From CAYGBW01 sp964348185 (GTDB taxonomy: Bacteria; Desulfobacterota; BSN033; WVXP01): 19,343 nt of DNA. Shown here piece by piece: positions 1 to 8,125 of the stretch. Position 1 is the first letter of the stretch, and each line of letters begins with the position of its first letter. The position numbers and the translations under genes are program-made. The stretch covers positions 1 to 19,343 of the forward strand of contig CAYGBW010000126.1 of the NCBI GenBank assembly GCA_964348185.1, written 5' to 3'. Under the pieces are notes generated by a model. That model worked only from the letters and a program-made list of their open reading frames with translations, was not told the origin of the DNA and searched no databases.

Positions 1-362
1 GGAAAGGTTAGGGGGTCTCCTCCCCAGATCAAGAGGGCCAGATCCCTGAAAATGAGGGCAAAGCCCATGGTCATCAGGACCTGCGGAAAATGCTCGAAAT
101 ATCTCCGGAGAAAGAAACGCTGCATCGCGATTCCAATGATGGCGATGAACAAAGCAGCTCCAAGGATGGCCAAAGGAAAGCTCCCTGTTTTCCAGAGTAT
201 GGAGAGCCCAATGTAGGCGCCGAGCATATAGTAGGAGCCATGGGCGATGTTCACGATGTTCATGACCCCGAAAATCAGGGAAAGCCCGCTTGCCAGGAGG
301 AAGAGGATAGCCGCGAAGGAAATACCGCTGAGGGTTTGAACGATAAAAAAGTCTGTATCCAT
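1..362 (-). CDS. livH: Branched-chain amino-acid ABC transporter permease, LivH type (partial, 3' end off the window)
   Basis: Inner-membrane permease of a LivHMGF-type importer. The reverse strand reads MDTDFFIVQTLSGISFAAIL and continues for 120 codons to the left edge with no stop. The segment GLSLIFGVMNIVNIAHGS, at about residues 25-42, is the LivH-family signature and is followed by YYMLGAYIG. Alternating hydrophobic stretches indicate several membrane segments. The ATG at 362-360 has the Shine-Dalgarno sequence GAGGTGA about 4-5 nt upstream, which fixes the start. It is transcribed away from the plus-strand genes. Partner genes (livM, livG, livF, livK) would be expected beyond the left edge but cannot be seen. 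Substrate is unknown: LivH-family permeases also serve urea, amide and aromatic-acid importers. Confidence 0.9.
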   Translation of the reverse strand, partial: MDTDFFIVQTLSGISFAAILFLLASGLSLIFGVMNIVNIAHGSYYMLGAYIGLSILWKTGSFPLAILGAALFIAIIGIAMQRFFLRRYFEHFPQVLMTMGFALIFRDLALLIWGGDPLTF

Positions 363-399
363 CTATCACCTCATTTCCAGTAAGGTAAATCGAGGAGGC

Positions 400-428
400 A
401 ACGTAACAGAATTTCGTGAGCCTGTCAA
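400..428 (-). promoter_or_regulatory. Candidate sigma-70-type promoter for the livH-like gene
   Basis: Read on the minus strand: TTGACA (428-423, perfect -35), a 17-nt spacer, then TACGTT (405-400) preceded by TG one base upstream (extended -10-like). The -10 is weak, but the spacing is ideal and the gene starts 38 nt downstream of it, giving a short leader that contains the ribosome binding site. Confidence 0.45.
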
Positions 429-544
429 GGAAAAAATGGATGCCCCCCTGAATCTCTAAGAAGAATGTATATAACGGATAAAGTAGTTTCTCGGAAACGG
501 GCGCTCTGGGTCAAAGAACTCGGTAAACTCCCGTCGAGGATTAC

Positions 545-573
545 TTGACAAAGAAAGCCCAATCGGATATAGA
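545..573 (+). promoter_or_regulatory. Candidate sigma-70-type promoter for the Gfo/M24/amidohydrolase operon
   Basis: TTGACA at 545-550 (perfect -35), a 17-nt spacer, and TATAGA at 568-573 (four of six bases match TATAAT). The nearest plus-strand gene begins at 925, so transcription from here would have an untranslated leader of about 340 nt containing the repeat arm at 759-789. Confidence 0.45.
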
Positions 574-758
574 CCTAGGAATTTGTAAGGCTTTCAAAGG
601 GAGATGCCATCCCACAGAGAATGCTCCCGTACGAGACGATCTGGCTGTGTGTGGGTCTTTCTCCTGATTGTTATGGAGGTCAGAAGGGTTATTTTTCCAT
701 TCGCCAGGTTTAAAACCTTCGCCTTTAAGCGAACGGCTTCAGCCTGTTTTGCATTTTG

Positions 759-789
759 AATATCGAATGTCGAACAAGGAATTTCGAAC
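759..789 (+). repeat. Solitary arm of the dispersed ATATCGAA-type repeat
   Basis: AATATCGAATGTCGAACAAG followed by GAATTTCGAAC matches, with one or two changes, the left arm of the two longer repeats at 4519-4543 and 8189-8213. No matching opposite arm is visible nearby, so this is a fragment or a single-arm version. It lies in the leader of the operon that begins at 925. Confidence 0.6.
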
Positions 790-924
790 AGCAGAAATTC
801 TTAAAGGAATAAGGCAAACATTCTTCACTTCGGTATTCTGCGGTTCAAATCAAAAGACTTTCAGTCTTGATAAGAATCTACTTGCTTTGGCAGGTAGTGG
901 TTTAATCCGAGAAAGGGGGCAGGC

Positions 925-1980
925 GTGAACAAAGGTAAGGCTGTGCGTGTGGGTCTCATTGGTATAGGGAGTTGGTCGGGTGTTATTGCCAATGCGGCCA
1001 AGAAAAGCGAAAAGGTTGAGCTGGTGACCTGTTTTACAAGGACGCCGGAGAAACGAAAGCAATTCAGCGAAAAGTATGAATGCGATCAGGAACAAAGCTA
1101 CGAAGATGTCCTCAAAAGGGATGATATTGATGGGGTGCTCCTAACCACTCCAAACGCTGCACATGCCGAAGAAGCCGTGCTGGCGGCCGACTATGGGAAG
1201 CATGTTTTCGTTGAAAAGCCTATCGCCAATACCATGGCCGATGGGAAGAGGATGGTCGATGCATGCCAAAAGGCCGGTGTGGTTTTGGCGGTTGGACATG
1301 ACATGCGCCGACTCGGGGGAAACCGAAAGGCAAAAGAGCTGATCGATAGCGGTGCGATCGGGGACCCGGTTATGGTTGAGGCCAACTTTTCCGCCAGGCT
1401 AGGATTCGAGTTGACTCCAGACCAATGGCGTTGGCGGGGAGATGACTCGGGATGCCCTGCCGGCGCCCTGATGACTATGGGCGTCCATCACGCCGATACG
1501 CTCAATTACTTCTTTGGCCCGATCGAAACCGTTTTCGCTTATTTCAACAGGCTCTACATTCCAGCGGATGTTGAAGACGTGGCAACGACGATTTTTCAAT
1601 TTCAGTCCGGCGTTTTGGGCTACCTGGGCTCAACCTATGCTTCACCGAGGACGAACTGGATGTATGTTTACGGCACGGAAGCCAATCTGTTGTGCTCCCT
1701 CTCTCTCCCTCAATTGTCCTTCGAGGAATACCTCAATGTCTGGCCGGTGGCGGATCGCTATACCCAGCTCTTGCTCTTCGAGAAGGGAAAGAGTGAAGCG
1801 AAAGAGATCCCTCTCACCGAGAGAGACCCGATCTTGGAAGAAATCGACGACTTTGCCCATTCCATTCAGACAGGAACGAGACCGGAGACCGACGGGCAAG
1901 GGGCTCTGGCTGCCCTTGCTTTGATTCGGGCGGCCATTGAATCGGCTCAAACGGGGCAACAGGCGAAGGTAGAGGTCTAG
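925..1980 (+). CDS. Gfo/Idh/MocA-family NAD(P)-dependent oxidoreductase
   Basis: Predicted cytoplasmic dehydrogenase of 351 aa, a normal length for the family. The N-terminal Rossmann fold shows VGLIGIGSWSG at residues 9-19. The family hallmark EKP is at 97-99 in VFVEKPIAN; its Lys normally positions the nicotinamide or takes part in catalysis. The C-terminal half carries the GALMTMGVHHAD segment (180-191), matching the conserved G-x-H-x-x-D substrate and catalytic region. The start is GTG at 925, 5 nt after AAAGGGGG; no in-frame ATG occurs before residue 104. It is followed after 79 nt by the M24 gene, with a weak terminator-like hairpin between. Family members act on sugars, inositols, imines or biliverdin, so the substrate cannot be fixed. 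Confidence 0.9.
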   Translation: MNKGKAVRVGLIGIGSWSGVIANAAKKSEKVELVTCFTRTPEKRKQFSEKYECDQEQSYEDVLKRDDIDGVLLTTPNAAHAEEAVLAADYGKHVFVEKPIANTMADGKRMVDACQKAGVVLAVGHDMRRLGGNRKAKELIDSGAIGDPVMVEANFSARLGFELTPDQWRWRGDDSGCPAGALMTMGVHHADTLNYFFGPIETVFAYFNRLYIPADVEDVATTIFQFQSGVLGYLGSTYASPRTNWMYVYGTEANLLCSLSLPQLSFEEYLNVWPVADRYTQLLLFEKGKSEAKEIPLTERDPILEEIDDFAHSIQTGTRPETDGQGALAALALIRAAIESAQTGQQAKVEV

Positions 1981-1997
1981 AGAGAAATCCCCCACTC

Positions 1998-2022
1998 CCT
2001 GAAATGAGCCGTTTCAGGTTTT
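1998..2022 (+). terminator. Weak intrinsic-terminator-like hairpin between the first two operon genes
   Basis: CCTGAAA (1998-2004) pairs perfectly with TTTCAGG (2012-2018) around a 7-nt loop, followed by TTTT at 2019-2022. The 7-bp stem is AT-containing and the T run short, so it may attenuate rather than stop transcription into the M24 gene, which has its own GAGAGGAGG ribosome binding site. Confidence 0.35.
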
Positions 2023-2059
2023 CCGAATTATCCGATGATTTCGAGAGGAGGACGAATCC

Positions 2060-3322
2060 ATGGTTAGAGACATTTCCTTTATTGGCAAACCCCATGAATA
2101 CGATGCCCGCCGGGTATTCGCTCAAACCGGTGCAGACTGGCAGGAAAGGGTTCATTTTGACCGGTTGCGTAAGGACCGCCTTGATCGTGCCAAGGAGCAG
2201 ATGGAGATCCACGATCTGGGTGCCCTGGTGGTCTATGATGGAGCGAACGTCCGCTATTTGACTGGCTCTTTTCAGGGAAACTGGAAGTACAACATCTTTA
2301 TCCGGTACGCGGTTCTTCCCAGGGGGGGAGAACCCGTTCTCTTTGAGACTGCCGGATCTGACCTGGAATGTGCCAAAATCGACCTTCCCTGGATGGAAGG
2401 GAGAATCCGTCCAGCCATTACCTGGAAGTGGTCTGAGAGCGCCCAAGACTATATGGTGAACCGGATGGTCGACAGTGTCCTGGAAGTGCTCCGGGAACAC
2501 AAGGTTGAGAAAGAACGGATTGGAATCGATTCCATGGACATGGCCTCGTTAACCGCATTTCAGAGCAAAGGGGTCAATGTGGTGAATGCATGGCCGGCCA
2601 TGTCGGCTGCCCGCGTGGTGAAAACCGCAGATGAAATTGAACTGCTGAAACAGTCCGCCACCATTGCCGATGCCTCTATGTACAAGGCGCGTTACGAATG
2701 GGCCAAGCCCGGAATTACCGAGCGAGAACTATCCGGGAAAATCTCCGAGTACATGTATTCCAAAGGATGCGAGATCGTCTACGAGGTGATTGTGGCCTCT
2801 GGGGGAAACACCAGTCCCTACCGACGTTGGCCCACTGATAAGATCATCCGTCAGGGAGATCTGGTGATCATCGACAACAACACGGTGGGACCCTCAGGCT
2901 ATTTTGTAGACTACGTACGCTGTTTTAAGGTGGAGGCTAAGCCGACACAGAAAGAGAAGGATCTCTACAAAGAGTGCTATGATTCCCTTCAAGCCGGGAT
3001 CGAGATGATGAAGCCCGGCAATACGACGCGGGACGTGGCTGAGAAATTCCCTGTTTACGATGATGACAAGTACGGTACCGTCACCCTCCAACAGTTTGCC
3101 CATTCCATCGGTCTGACCCTCTATGAGGGGATGTGGATATCTCGCGCCTACTCTCTGGAGTACCCTGTAGAGCTCAAACCCAATATGTATTTTGCAATCG
3201 AAACCTTTGCGGGACACCCCAATCTGGAGCAGACCGTCAGGTTAGAGCAGGATATGCTGATAACCGATACGGGCCACGAGATGTTCACCCTTTTCCCCTT
3301 TGAGGAGGATTGCTTAACCTGA
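2060..3322 (+). CDS. M24-family (creatinase/prolidase-fold) metalloenzyme
   Basis: A 420-aa protein with a creatinase-like N-terminal domain (about 1-185) and a pita-bread catalytic domain (about 190-415). The canonical dinuclear-metal ligands of M24 are in place: D272 (IIDNN), D284 (YFVDYVR), H348 (AHSIGL), E381 (AIETFA) and E396 (VRLEQDMLIT). The family contains Xaa-Pro aminopeptidases, creatinase and the DMSP lyase DddP. The overall layout and the ending (LITDTGHEMFTLFPF) resemble DddP as I recall it. However, N274 sits where DddP has an extra Asp ligand, and L354 where DddP has its catalytic Asp. I therefore call a metalloenzyme of unknown substrate, most simply a Xaa-Pro-type peptidase. 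ATG at 2060 follows GAGAGGAGG by about 8 nt. Confidence 0.85.
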   Translation: MVRDISFIGKPHEYDARRVFAQTGADWQERVHFDRLRKDRLDRAKEQMEIHDLGALVVYDGANVRYLTGSFQGNWKYNIFIRYAVLPRGGEPVLFETAGSDLECAKIDLPWMEGRIRPAITWKWSESAQDYMVNRMVDSVLEVLREHKVEKERIGIDSMDMASLTAFQSKGVNVVNAWPAMSAARVVKTADEIELLKQSATIADASMYKARYEWAKPGITERELSGKISEYMYSKGCEIVYEVIVASGGNTSPYRRWPTDKIIRQGDLVIIDNNTVGPSGYFVDYVRCFKVEAKPTQKEKDLYKECYDSLQAGIEMMKPGNTTRDVAEKFPVYDDDKYGTVTLQQFAHSIGLTLYEGMWISRAYSLEYPVELKPNMYFAIETFAGHPNLEQTVRLEQDMLITDTGHEMFTLFPFEEDCLT

Positions 3323-3466
3323 CCCTCATTTCCAAGGATGGCGCCCTTCCGAGAGGATGGGTCCCACCGAAATTCCATCGTTCGTGCAGCTATTCTGATT
3401 GAATGGCCATTTGAACCATAGTCGGATTAGGTTCCGGCCGAAGGCCGGCCCAGGGAAAAAATTTCA

Positions 3467-4447
3467 ATGAATATCGACGCTCATGCCCATTTCGTAACGG
3501 AGGAATGTTTTCATGCCCTCTCTGAGCGCGGCGATGGAAGAAACATCGTGCAGGAATCATCAGGGCGGGAGTCTGGAGAATGGAATCGGCAGCTTTTCGA
3601 GAGAATTAGGGATAAGTTATCCGACATCCCCACACGGATCTGTGACATGGACAGGGCCGGAGTGGACGTTCAGGTTCTCTCTCCCTCTCCGATCATGCTC
3701 TACTATTGGACGGATATCGGAACAGGCGTCAACCTTTCGAGATTGCAAAACGAAAGAATCTCGGAGATCTGCCGCCAATATGCAAGTCGGTTCGTGGGGA
3801 TCGGCACGGTTCCCATGCAGGATGTGGATGAGGCAGCTGCAGAACTGGAACGCATGGCTAGGGAGCTGGATCTGAGAGGCGTGATCGTCTCATCAAATGT
3901 CAATGGAAAGGACCTGGATGATCCGGTCTTCTTTCCCTTTTTCGAGAAATCGGAATCCCTGGGCCTCTTCATTTTTGTTCATCCCCATGATACGGCAGGA
4001 GCCGAAAGGATGCAGCGATTCTATCTTACCAATTTGATTGGAAACCCGTTGGACACGACCCTAGCGGCAACCCGCCTGATTTTCAGTGGACTTCTGGAGA
4101 AGTTGCCCCGTCTCAAGATATGTCTTGCCCACGGAGGTGGCCATCTTCCGTATATCATGGGCCGCATTCACCACGGGTACGCGGTCAGACCGGAATGCAA
4201 AGGTGACATCCAACGCTCCCCATGGGAGTATTTTAGGCGCCTCTATTTTGATACGATCACCCACTATCCGCCAGCACTGGAGTATCTGATCAGAACAGTG
4301 GGGAGCGAACATGTGCTCATGGGAAGTGACTACCCCTATGACATGGAGGACCCAGCCCCTGTGGCGTCTGTGAGAAACCTCTCTATCCCAGAGGCTGACA
4401 AGAAGAGGATTCTGAGTGAAAACGTGGCCAGACTGCTTGAAATCTAA
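3467..4447 (+). CDS. Amidohydrolase family 2 (ACMSD / gamma-resorcylate decarboxylase-like)
   Basis: A 326-aa TIM-barrel metal-dependent hydrolase or decarboxylase. The metal-binding residues of the ACMSD subfamily can be read in order: H6 and H8 (IDAHAHF), H172 (FVHPHD), H222 (LAHGGGHLPYIMGR) and D288 (LMGSDYPYD). In this subfamily many members are non-oxidative decarboxylases of aromatic or muconate-type acids; others are hydrolases. That is family knowledge, and the substrate here is unknown. ATG at 3467 follows CAGGGA by about 10 nt, and a small perfect hairpin (CCGGCC-gaa-GGCCGG, 3434-3448) lies just upstream. It probably shares a transcript with the two preceding genes. Its stop is followed after 7 nt by the 296-nt dispersed repeat. 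Confidence 0.88.
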   Translation: MNIDAHAHFVTEECFHALSERGDGRNIVQESSGRESGEWNRQLFERIRDKLSDIPTRICDMDRAGVDVQVLSPSPIMLYYWTDIGTGVNLSRLQNERISEICRQYASRFVGIGTVPMQDVDEAAAELERMARELDLRGVIVSSNVNGKDLDDPVFFPFFEKSESLGLFIFVHPHDTAGAERMQRFYLTNLIGNPLDTTLAATRLIFSGLLEKLPRLKICLAHGGGHLPYIMGRIHHGYAVRPECKGDIQRSPWEYFRRLYFDTITHYPPALEYLIRTVGSEHVLMGSDYPYDMEDPAPVASVRNLSIPEADKKRILSENVARLLEI

Positions 4448-4454
4448 TCCAAGC

Positions 4455-4750
4455 CATTTGATTCGTGCATGTTTCTGTCTACCTCTCCCACGGGGGCATG
4501 GGCGCCAACTTATGTGCAAAATATCGAATATCGAACAAGGAATAATGAATGTCGAAGGGGAGTAGAACATTTGATCTTGAAGAGCGCCGATGTGACAAGC
4601 GTAAAAACCGCTAAACAAAACGACAAGAAAACCTCATCATTCGAAATTCCTTGTTCGATATTCGATATTCAATAGACTTTTAAATTGAATTAGCCTCTTA
4701 ATTTAGCGCTTATCCCCCTCGGGGAGAGGGATAGGGTGAAGGGAAATCGA
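4455..4750 (+). repeat. 296-nt dispersed repeat, copy A (MITE-like, with internal inverted arms)
   Basis: Aligns along its whole length with 8126-8421 in the same orientation. A 40-nt core is identical (4519-4558 versus 8189-8228), and most other positions match by eye. Inside it, a left arm (4519-4543) and right arm (4646-4670) are inverted repeats matching at 24 of 25 positions, built on the unit TTCGATATTCGATATT. The right end carries a second palindrome (CCCCCTCGGGGAGAGGG region, about 4713-4730). No protein is encoded. It fills nearly all of the gap between the amidohydrolase and AOR genes. The remaining 4751-4842 shows no clear promoter. Confidence 0.85.
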
Positions 4751-4842
4751 GTACAATGTAACAAAGATTTGTCCTTTTATATCAGTTATCGTCATGTTCC
4801 CACAGACGTTCAAGGGATTGAATTCTTACAAAGAGGTTGCCG

Positions 4843-6660
4843 ATGAAAGGCGTACGGGGGAGGCTACTCGACATTGATCTCAGCCGGGGTAAGACGAAAA
4901 CCCTTTCCCTCTCCGACGAGATGTTTGCGAAGTACCTCGGAGGGAGGGGACTGGGGGCCCGGCTGTTGTTCGATATGCTTCCGGCAAGAACAGACCCTCT
5001 TTCCCCTGAAAACGTCCTCATTTTCCTGACCGGACCCCTTACCGGCAACTTGGCTCCGGGTTCGTCGAAATTCGTCGTTGTCACCAAGTCACCCCTGACC
5101 CATGGATGGTGCGATAGCTATTCCAGCGGGAGGTTGTCGGTCGAACTCAAAAAGTCGGGCTATGATGGCATGGTTATTCGGGGGAAATCAAACCATCCCT
5201 GCTACCTGCGGATCGATGACAGGGGGGTCGGTATCCGGGGGGCTGACTCGATCTGGGGAAAGGACAGCTTCGAGACCGAAAGGATCCTCAAAGAGACCGA
5301 GGGAAATCCCTCTGGCGGCGTGACATCGATCGGACCCGCCGGGGAAAGGCTTTGCAAGTTTTCCTGTATCAATTCCGACTTATACCGCCAGGCCGGGAGG
5401 GGAGGTGTTGGAGCCGTCATGGGCTCGAAAAACCTCAAGGCGATCGCGATCAAGGGAGCGGGACGGGCTGAACTCCACGACCGGAAGAGACTGAGTGAGT
5501 TGAACCGAAAAAACTACGGGCGATCCCGAAACGGTGAGGTGGCCCAGGCCAGGATGAAGTACGGGACTCCCCTTACCCTCAATATTACTCACACCGGAGG
5601 GATCCTGCCCACGAAGAATTTTCAGTTCGCCACATGGGAAAGGGCTCTGGGAAAGATCGACGCAAAGGGGGTTAACCGAAGTGTTACCTCTCATAAAGCC
5701 TGTATTTCATGCTTCACTCCTTGCAGCTTAATGACCCGTGTTTCCCAGGGTAAATTCCAGGGAAGCGTGGTCGAGGGGCCGGAGTATGAAACGCTGGCCA
5801 TGTTTGGATCGAATCAGCTGATCGATTCTCTCCCCGTCATCATCCAGGCCAATCTGCTCTGCGACAAGCTGGGGCTCGACACGATATCCACAGGAAATGT
5901 CATCGGTTTCACGATGGAGTGTTTTGAGAGAGCGTTGATTTCTCCGGCACAGACGGGAGGTTTGGAGATTCGCTTTGGAGACGGGGAAGGGAGCCTCGCA
6001 GCCATAGAAATGATCGCGACCCGTAGGGGATTCGGTGATATCCTCGCGGAAGGAGTCAGAAAAACCGCAGACCATATCGGAGAGGGTTCTGATCGCTTTG
6101 CCATGCAGGTAAAGGGCCTGGAGTTTCCCGGCTACGAGCCCAGAGGCGCCTTTGGTTCTGCCCTCTCTTATGCCGTTAGCCCGAGGGGAGCGTGCCACCG
6201 CAGAGCCTGGCCTCCTGCCAAGGAAATACTGGGAGAATACCCGCCGTACACCGTGGAAGGAAAGGGAGAAATGATCAAAGCGCTGTATGATGAGAACTGC
6301 ATTCTCCACTCCCTCCTGGTCTGCGACATGCCGGCCAAGTTTATTCCCCTGTCCCTCGAGGATTACTCCGAGTATTTCCAGGCCGTAACGGGAGAGTGTT
6401 TATCAGAGAGGGATTTTTCTCTTATCGCCGGTAGGATTGAAACGTTGATCCGGATGTTCAATCTCAGAGAGGGATTTACCCGAGAGGATGATACCTTACC
6501 TTACAGAACCCTTTTTGAGCCTCTGCCAGACGGTCCGGCGAAAGGGCAGCATATCGGAGAAGAGAATCTCAACCGGATGCTCGACGATTACTACGAATCA
6601 AGGGGATGGGATTCAGCGGGGGTTCCCACTGAAGAAACCCTTGAGAAGTATCAACTCTGA
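4843..6660 (+). CDS. aor: Aldehyde ferredoxin oxidoreductase family protein (tungsten/molybdenum bis-pterin enzyme)
   Basis: A 605-aa cytoplasmic oxidoreductase of the AOR family, which usually oxidises aldehydes to carboxylates with ferredoxin, or the reverse. Seen: the N-terminal AOR domain, conserved GRGGVGAVMGSKNLKAIAI (about 186-204), GPEYET, and LGLDTISTGN. The cysteines C287, C290, C294 (CISCFTPC) and C494 (LLVCD) are spaced exactly as the 4Fe-4S ligands of the family. A TTG six bases upstream would extend the frame, but it abuts AAGAGG (4831-4836). The ATG at 4843 gives a 6-nt spacer and is chosen. A MoaD-like gene follows 29 nt later. Isozyme type (AOR, FOR, GAPOR, benzoyl-CoA-pathway relatives) cannot be set from sequence alone. 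Confidence 0.93.
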   Translation: MKGVRGRLLDIDLSRGKTKTLSLSDEMFAKYLGGRGLGARLLFDMLPARTDPLSPENVLIFLTGPLTGNLAPGSSKFVVVTKSPLTHGWCDSYSSGRLSVELKKSGYDGMVIRGKSNHPCYLRIDDRGVGIRGADSIWGKDSFETERILKETEGNPSGGVTSIGPAGERLCKFSCINSDLYRQAGRGGVGAVMGSKNLKAIAIKGAGRAELHDRKRLSELNRKNYGRSRNGEVAQARMKYGTPLTLNITHTGGILPTKNFQFATWERALGKIDAKGVNRSVTSHKACISCFTPCSLMTRVSQGKFQGSVVEGPEYETLAMFGSNQLIDSLPVIIQANLLCDKLGLDTISTGNVIGFTMECFERALISPAQTGGLEIRFGDGEGSLAAIEMIATRRGFGDILAEGVRKTADHIGEGSDRFAMQVKGLEFPGYEPRGAFGSALSYAVSPRGACHRRAWPPAKEILGEYPPYTVEGKGEMIKALYDENCILHSLLVCDMPAKFIPLSLEDYSEYFQAVTGECLSERDFSLIAGRIETLIRMFNLREGFTREDDTLPYRTLFEPLPDGPAKGQHIGEENLNRMLDDYYESRGWDSAGVPTEETLEKYQL

Positions 6661-6689
6661 ACAGAAGCCCTCTGGGTTCCTTGGGTCCA

Positions 6690-6962
6690 ATGAATGTCAT
6701 TGTCAATGTGATCGGTACAGAAATCAGCCTGAAACAGGAGATCGTGCTGGAACCTCCATCACCCACCCTAAAGGATGTGGTAAGGGCCCTTCAGGATCAA
6801 CACGATGGCCCGTGGGAAAGGATTCTAAAAGACGATCTCTCACCGGCTGAGGGCTGCGTCGCCCTGGTCAACGGTCGAAACATCCTCTCCCTTGAAGGAT
6901 TAGAAACGAGGATCCGTGAGGGAGACGAGATCACCTTTACCGTGATGGTGGCGGGCGGTTAA
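6690..6962 (+). CDS. MoaD/ThiS-family sulfur-carrier protein
   Basis: A 90-aa ubiquitin-fold protein ending in the diagnostic Gly-Gly (VMVAGG). The segment LVNGRNILSLEGLETRIREG, then DEITF, matches the MoaD/ThiS core (VNG...L.....L..GDEI). In molybdopterin biosynthesis the C-terminal glycine is thiocarboxylated and donates the dithiolene sulfur. It sits 29 nt after the AOR gene, as in many AOR loci, so it probably supplies the bis-pterin cofactor of that enzyme. A TTG at 6681 would add three residues, but neither start has a strong ribosome binding site, so translational dependence on the AOR gene is possible. A 6-bp hairpin (AGCGTT/AACGCT, 6977-6996) follows. Confidence 0.85.
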   Translation: MNVIVNVIGTEISLKQEIVLEPPSPTLKDVVRALQDQHDGPWERILKDDLSPAEGCVALVNGRNILSLEGLETRIREGDEITFTVMVAGG

Positions 6963-7037
6963 ATGGGCGTTTTTCAGCGTTGTGTGTGGAACGCTTGCCT
7001 CGAGTCTTGAGGATTTGGACCCAGAAAGGGGGGAGAA

Positions 7038-8081
7038 ATGAGAGCGATGGTCCTCCATGAGTTAGGGGGTCCCGTCACCCTCGAAGAAGTCGAGACCCCC
7101 CGGGTGGGTCCCTTGGATGCATTGGTTCGGGTCAGGGCGACGGGTGTGGGGTTGACGGTTATCATCATGAAAAACACCCCGGGACTGGTGACCCGTTATC
7201 CCAGAATTCTCGGGCATGAAGTAGCGGGTGAAGTCGTTGACGTGGGCAGTGAGGTCCGAAACGTGAGGAAGGGGGACCGGGTTGTCTGCCATTTCTACCT
7301 GACATGCAGGGTTTGTCGATTCTGTCGAAGCGGGAGAGAAACCCTCTGTGAGAATTTCGGCGGATACGTGGGTATGGCCTGCGATGGGGGCTATGGAGAA
7401 TACATGAAGATTCCAGCGCTCAATCTATGCCCTATCCCGGAGGAGATCCCCTTTGTCGAGGCGTCCATTATCTCGGACGCAGTGGCCACCCCGTTACATG
7501 CATGCAAGGAAGAGGCGAAAGTCGGGCCCGGGGATGACGTTCTGATCGTGGGTGCCGGTGGAGGTGTGGGAATCCATGCTGTTCAAATGGCAAGACTGTG
7601 TGGTGGACGTGTGCTGGCAGCAGATATATCCAGGGAAAAACTCGATCGGGCAAAAGACCTGGGCGCCGATGAGATCATTGATTGCAAGGAGACCGATCTG
7701 ACGGAAGAGGCCGCGAGATTAACAGAGGGCAGGGGAGTGGATGTGGTCTTGGATTTTGTGGCGTCTCGTGAGACCTTAGAAGGGGGTTTCAAGAGTCTGG
7801 GTACCGGGGGCAGACTCGTTATCCTGGGGTACCGTCCCCCTGAAGTCTTTAAAGTGGATCCTGTATTTAGGGTCGACCCGCTTACCGTTCTATCAAAGGG
7901 GATCGAAATCCATGGATCCCGATACGTATCCATGGCGGAGCTGATTGAAGCGGTCAAGATCGTCGCACAGGGCAGAATCAAGCCCATCGTCACCCAGACA
8001 TCTGCTCTGGAAGAAGCGGAAAAGGTCCACCAGTTGGTGCAAGAGAACCGTATTACGGGCCGGGCCGCCTTGATCCTTTAG
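7038..8081 (+). CDS. MDR-superfamily zinc-type alcohol dehydrogenase-like protein
   Basis: 347 aa. The N-terminal GroES-like domain has GHE at 59-61 and a complete structural-zinc lobe C90-x2-C93-x2-C96-x7-C104. The Rossmann domain has VGAGGGVG (171-178), with D196 after the second strand, favouring NAD over NADP. Unusually, the normal first catalytic-zinc ligand (GVCxTD) is GVGLTV here, with G38 replacing Cys. The position often holding Cys or Asp is D147 (ISDAVAT). The enzyme may bind catalytic zinc differently or work without it, as in MDR enoyl reductases. ATG at 7038 follows GGGGAG. It is third in the AOR-MoaD-MDR module and could interconvert the alcohol and aldehyde, or reduce an enoyl-thioester. 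Confidence 0.88.
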   Translation: MRAMVLHELGGPVTLEEVETPRVGPLDALVRVRATGVGLTVIIMKNTPGLVTRYPRILGHEVAGEVVDVGSEVRNVRKGDRVVCHFYLTCRVCRFCRSGRETLCENFGGYVGMACDGGYGEYMKIPALNLCPIPEEIPFVEASIISDAVATPLHACKEEAKVGPGDDVLIVGAGGGVGIHAVQMARLCGGRVLAADISREKLDRAKDLGADEIIDCKETDLTEEAARLTEGRGVDVVLDFVASRETLEGGFKSLGTGGRLVILGYRPPEVFKVDPVFRVDPLTVLSKGIEIHGSRYVSMAELIEAVKIVAQGRIKPIVTQTSALEEAEKVHQLVQENRITGRAALIL

Positions 8082-8125
8082 AACAATAGACTGGGTTCTA
8101 CCCGGAATCGCAACTAAAACGAACG

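Larger units (their letters stand above)
363..924. other. Divergent intergenic region (562 nt)
   Basis: No convincing gene. It holds a minus-strand promoter candidate near livH, a plus-strand promoter candidate at 545-573, a single arm of the dispersed TTCGATATTCGA-type repeat at 759-789, and short hairpins such as AAGACT-ttc-AGTCTT (54-68 of the 800s). An 86-codon frame at 668-928 crosses the repeat and has no family resemblance or ribosome binding site, so I do not call it. Confidence 0.6.

Noticed and set aside
668..928. 86-codon plus-strand open frame
   Set aside because: Crosses the dispersed repeat arm, has no ribosome binding site or family resemblance, and overlaps the real start at 925.
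2060..3322. DMSP lyase DddP
   Set aside because: The layout is similar but the catalytic Asp position is Leu and one extra metal ligand is Asn.
4469..4675. 68-codon plus-strand open frame
   Set aside because: Lies wholly inside repeat copy A and its translation is just the repeat arms.
4837..4842. TTG as AOR start
   Set aside because: It abuts the Shine-Dalgarno sequence directly; the ATG at 4843 has proper spacing.
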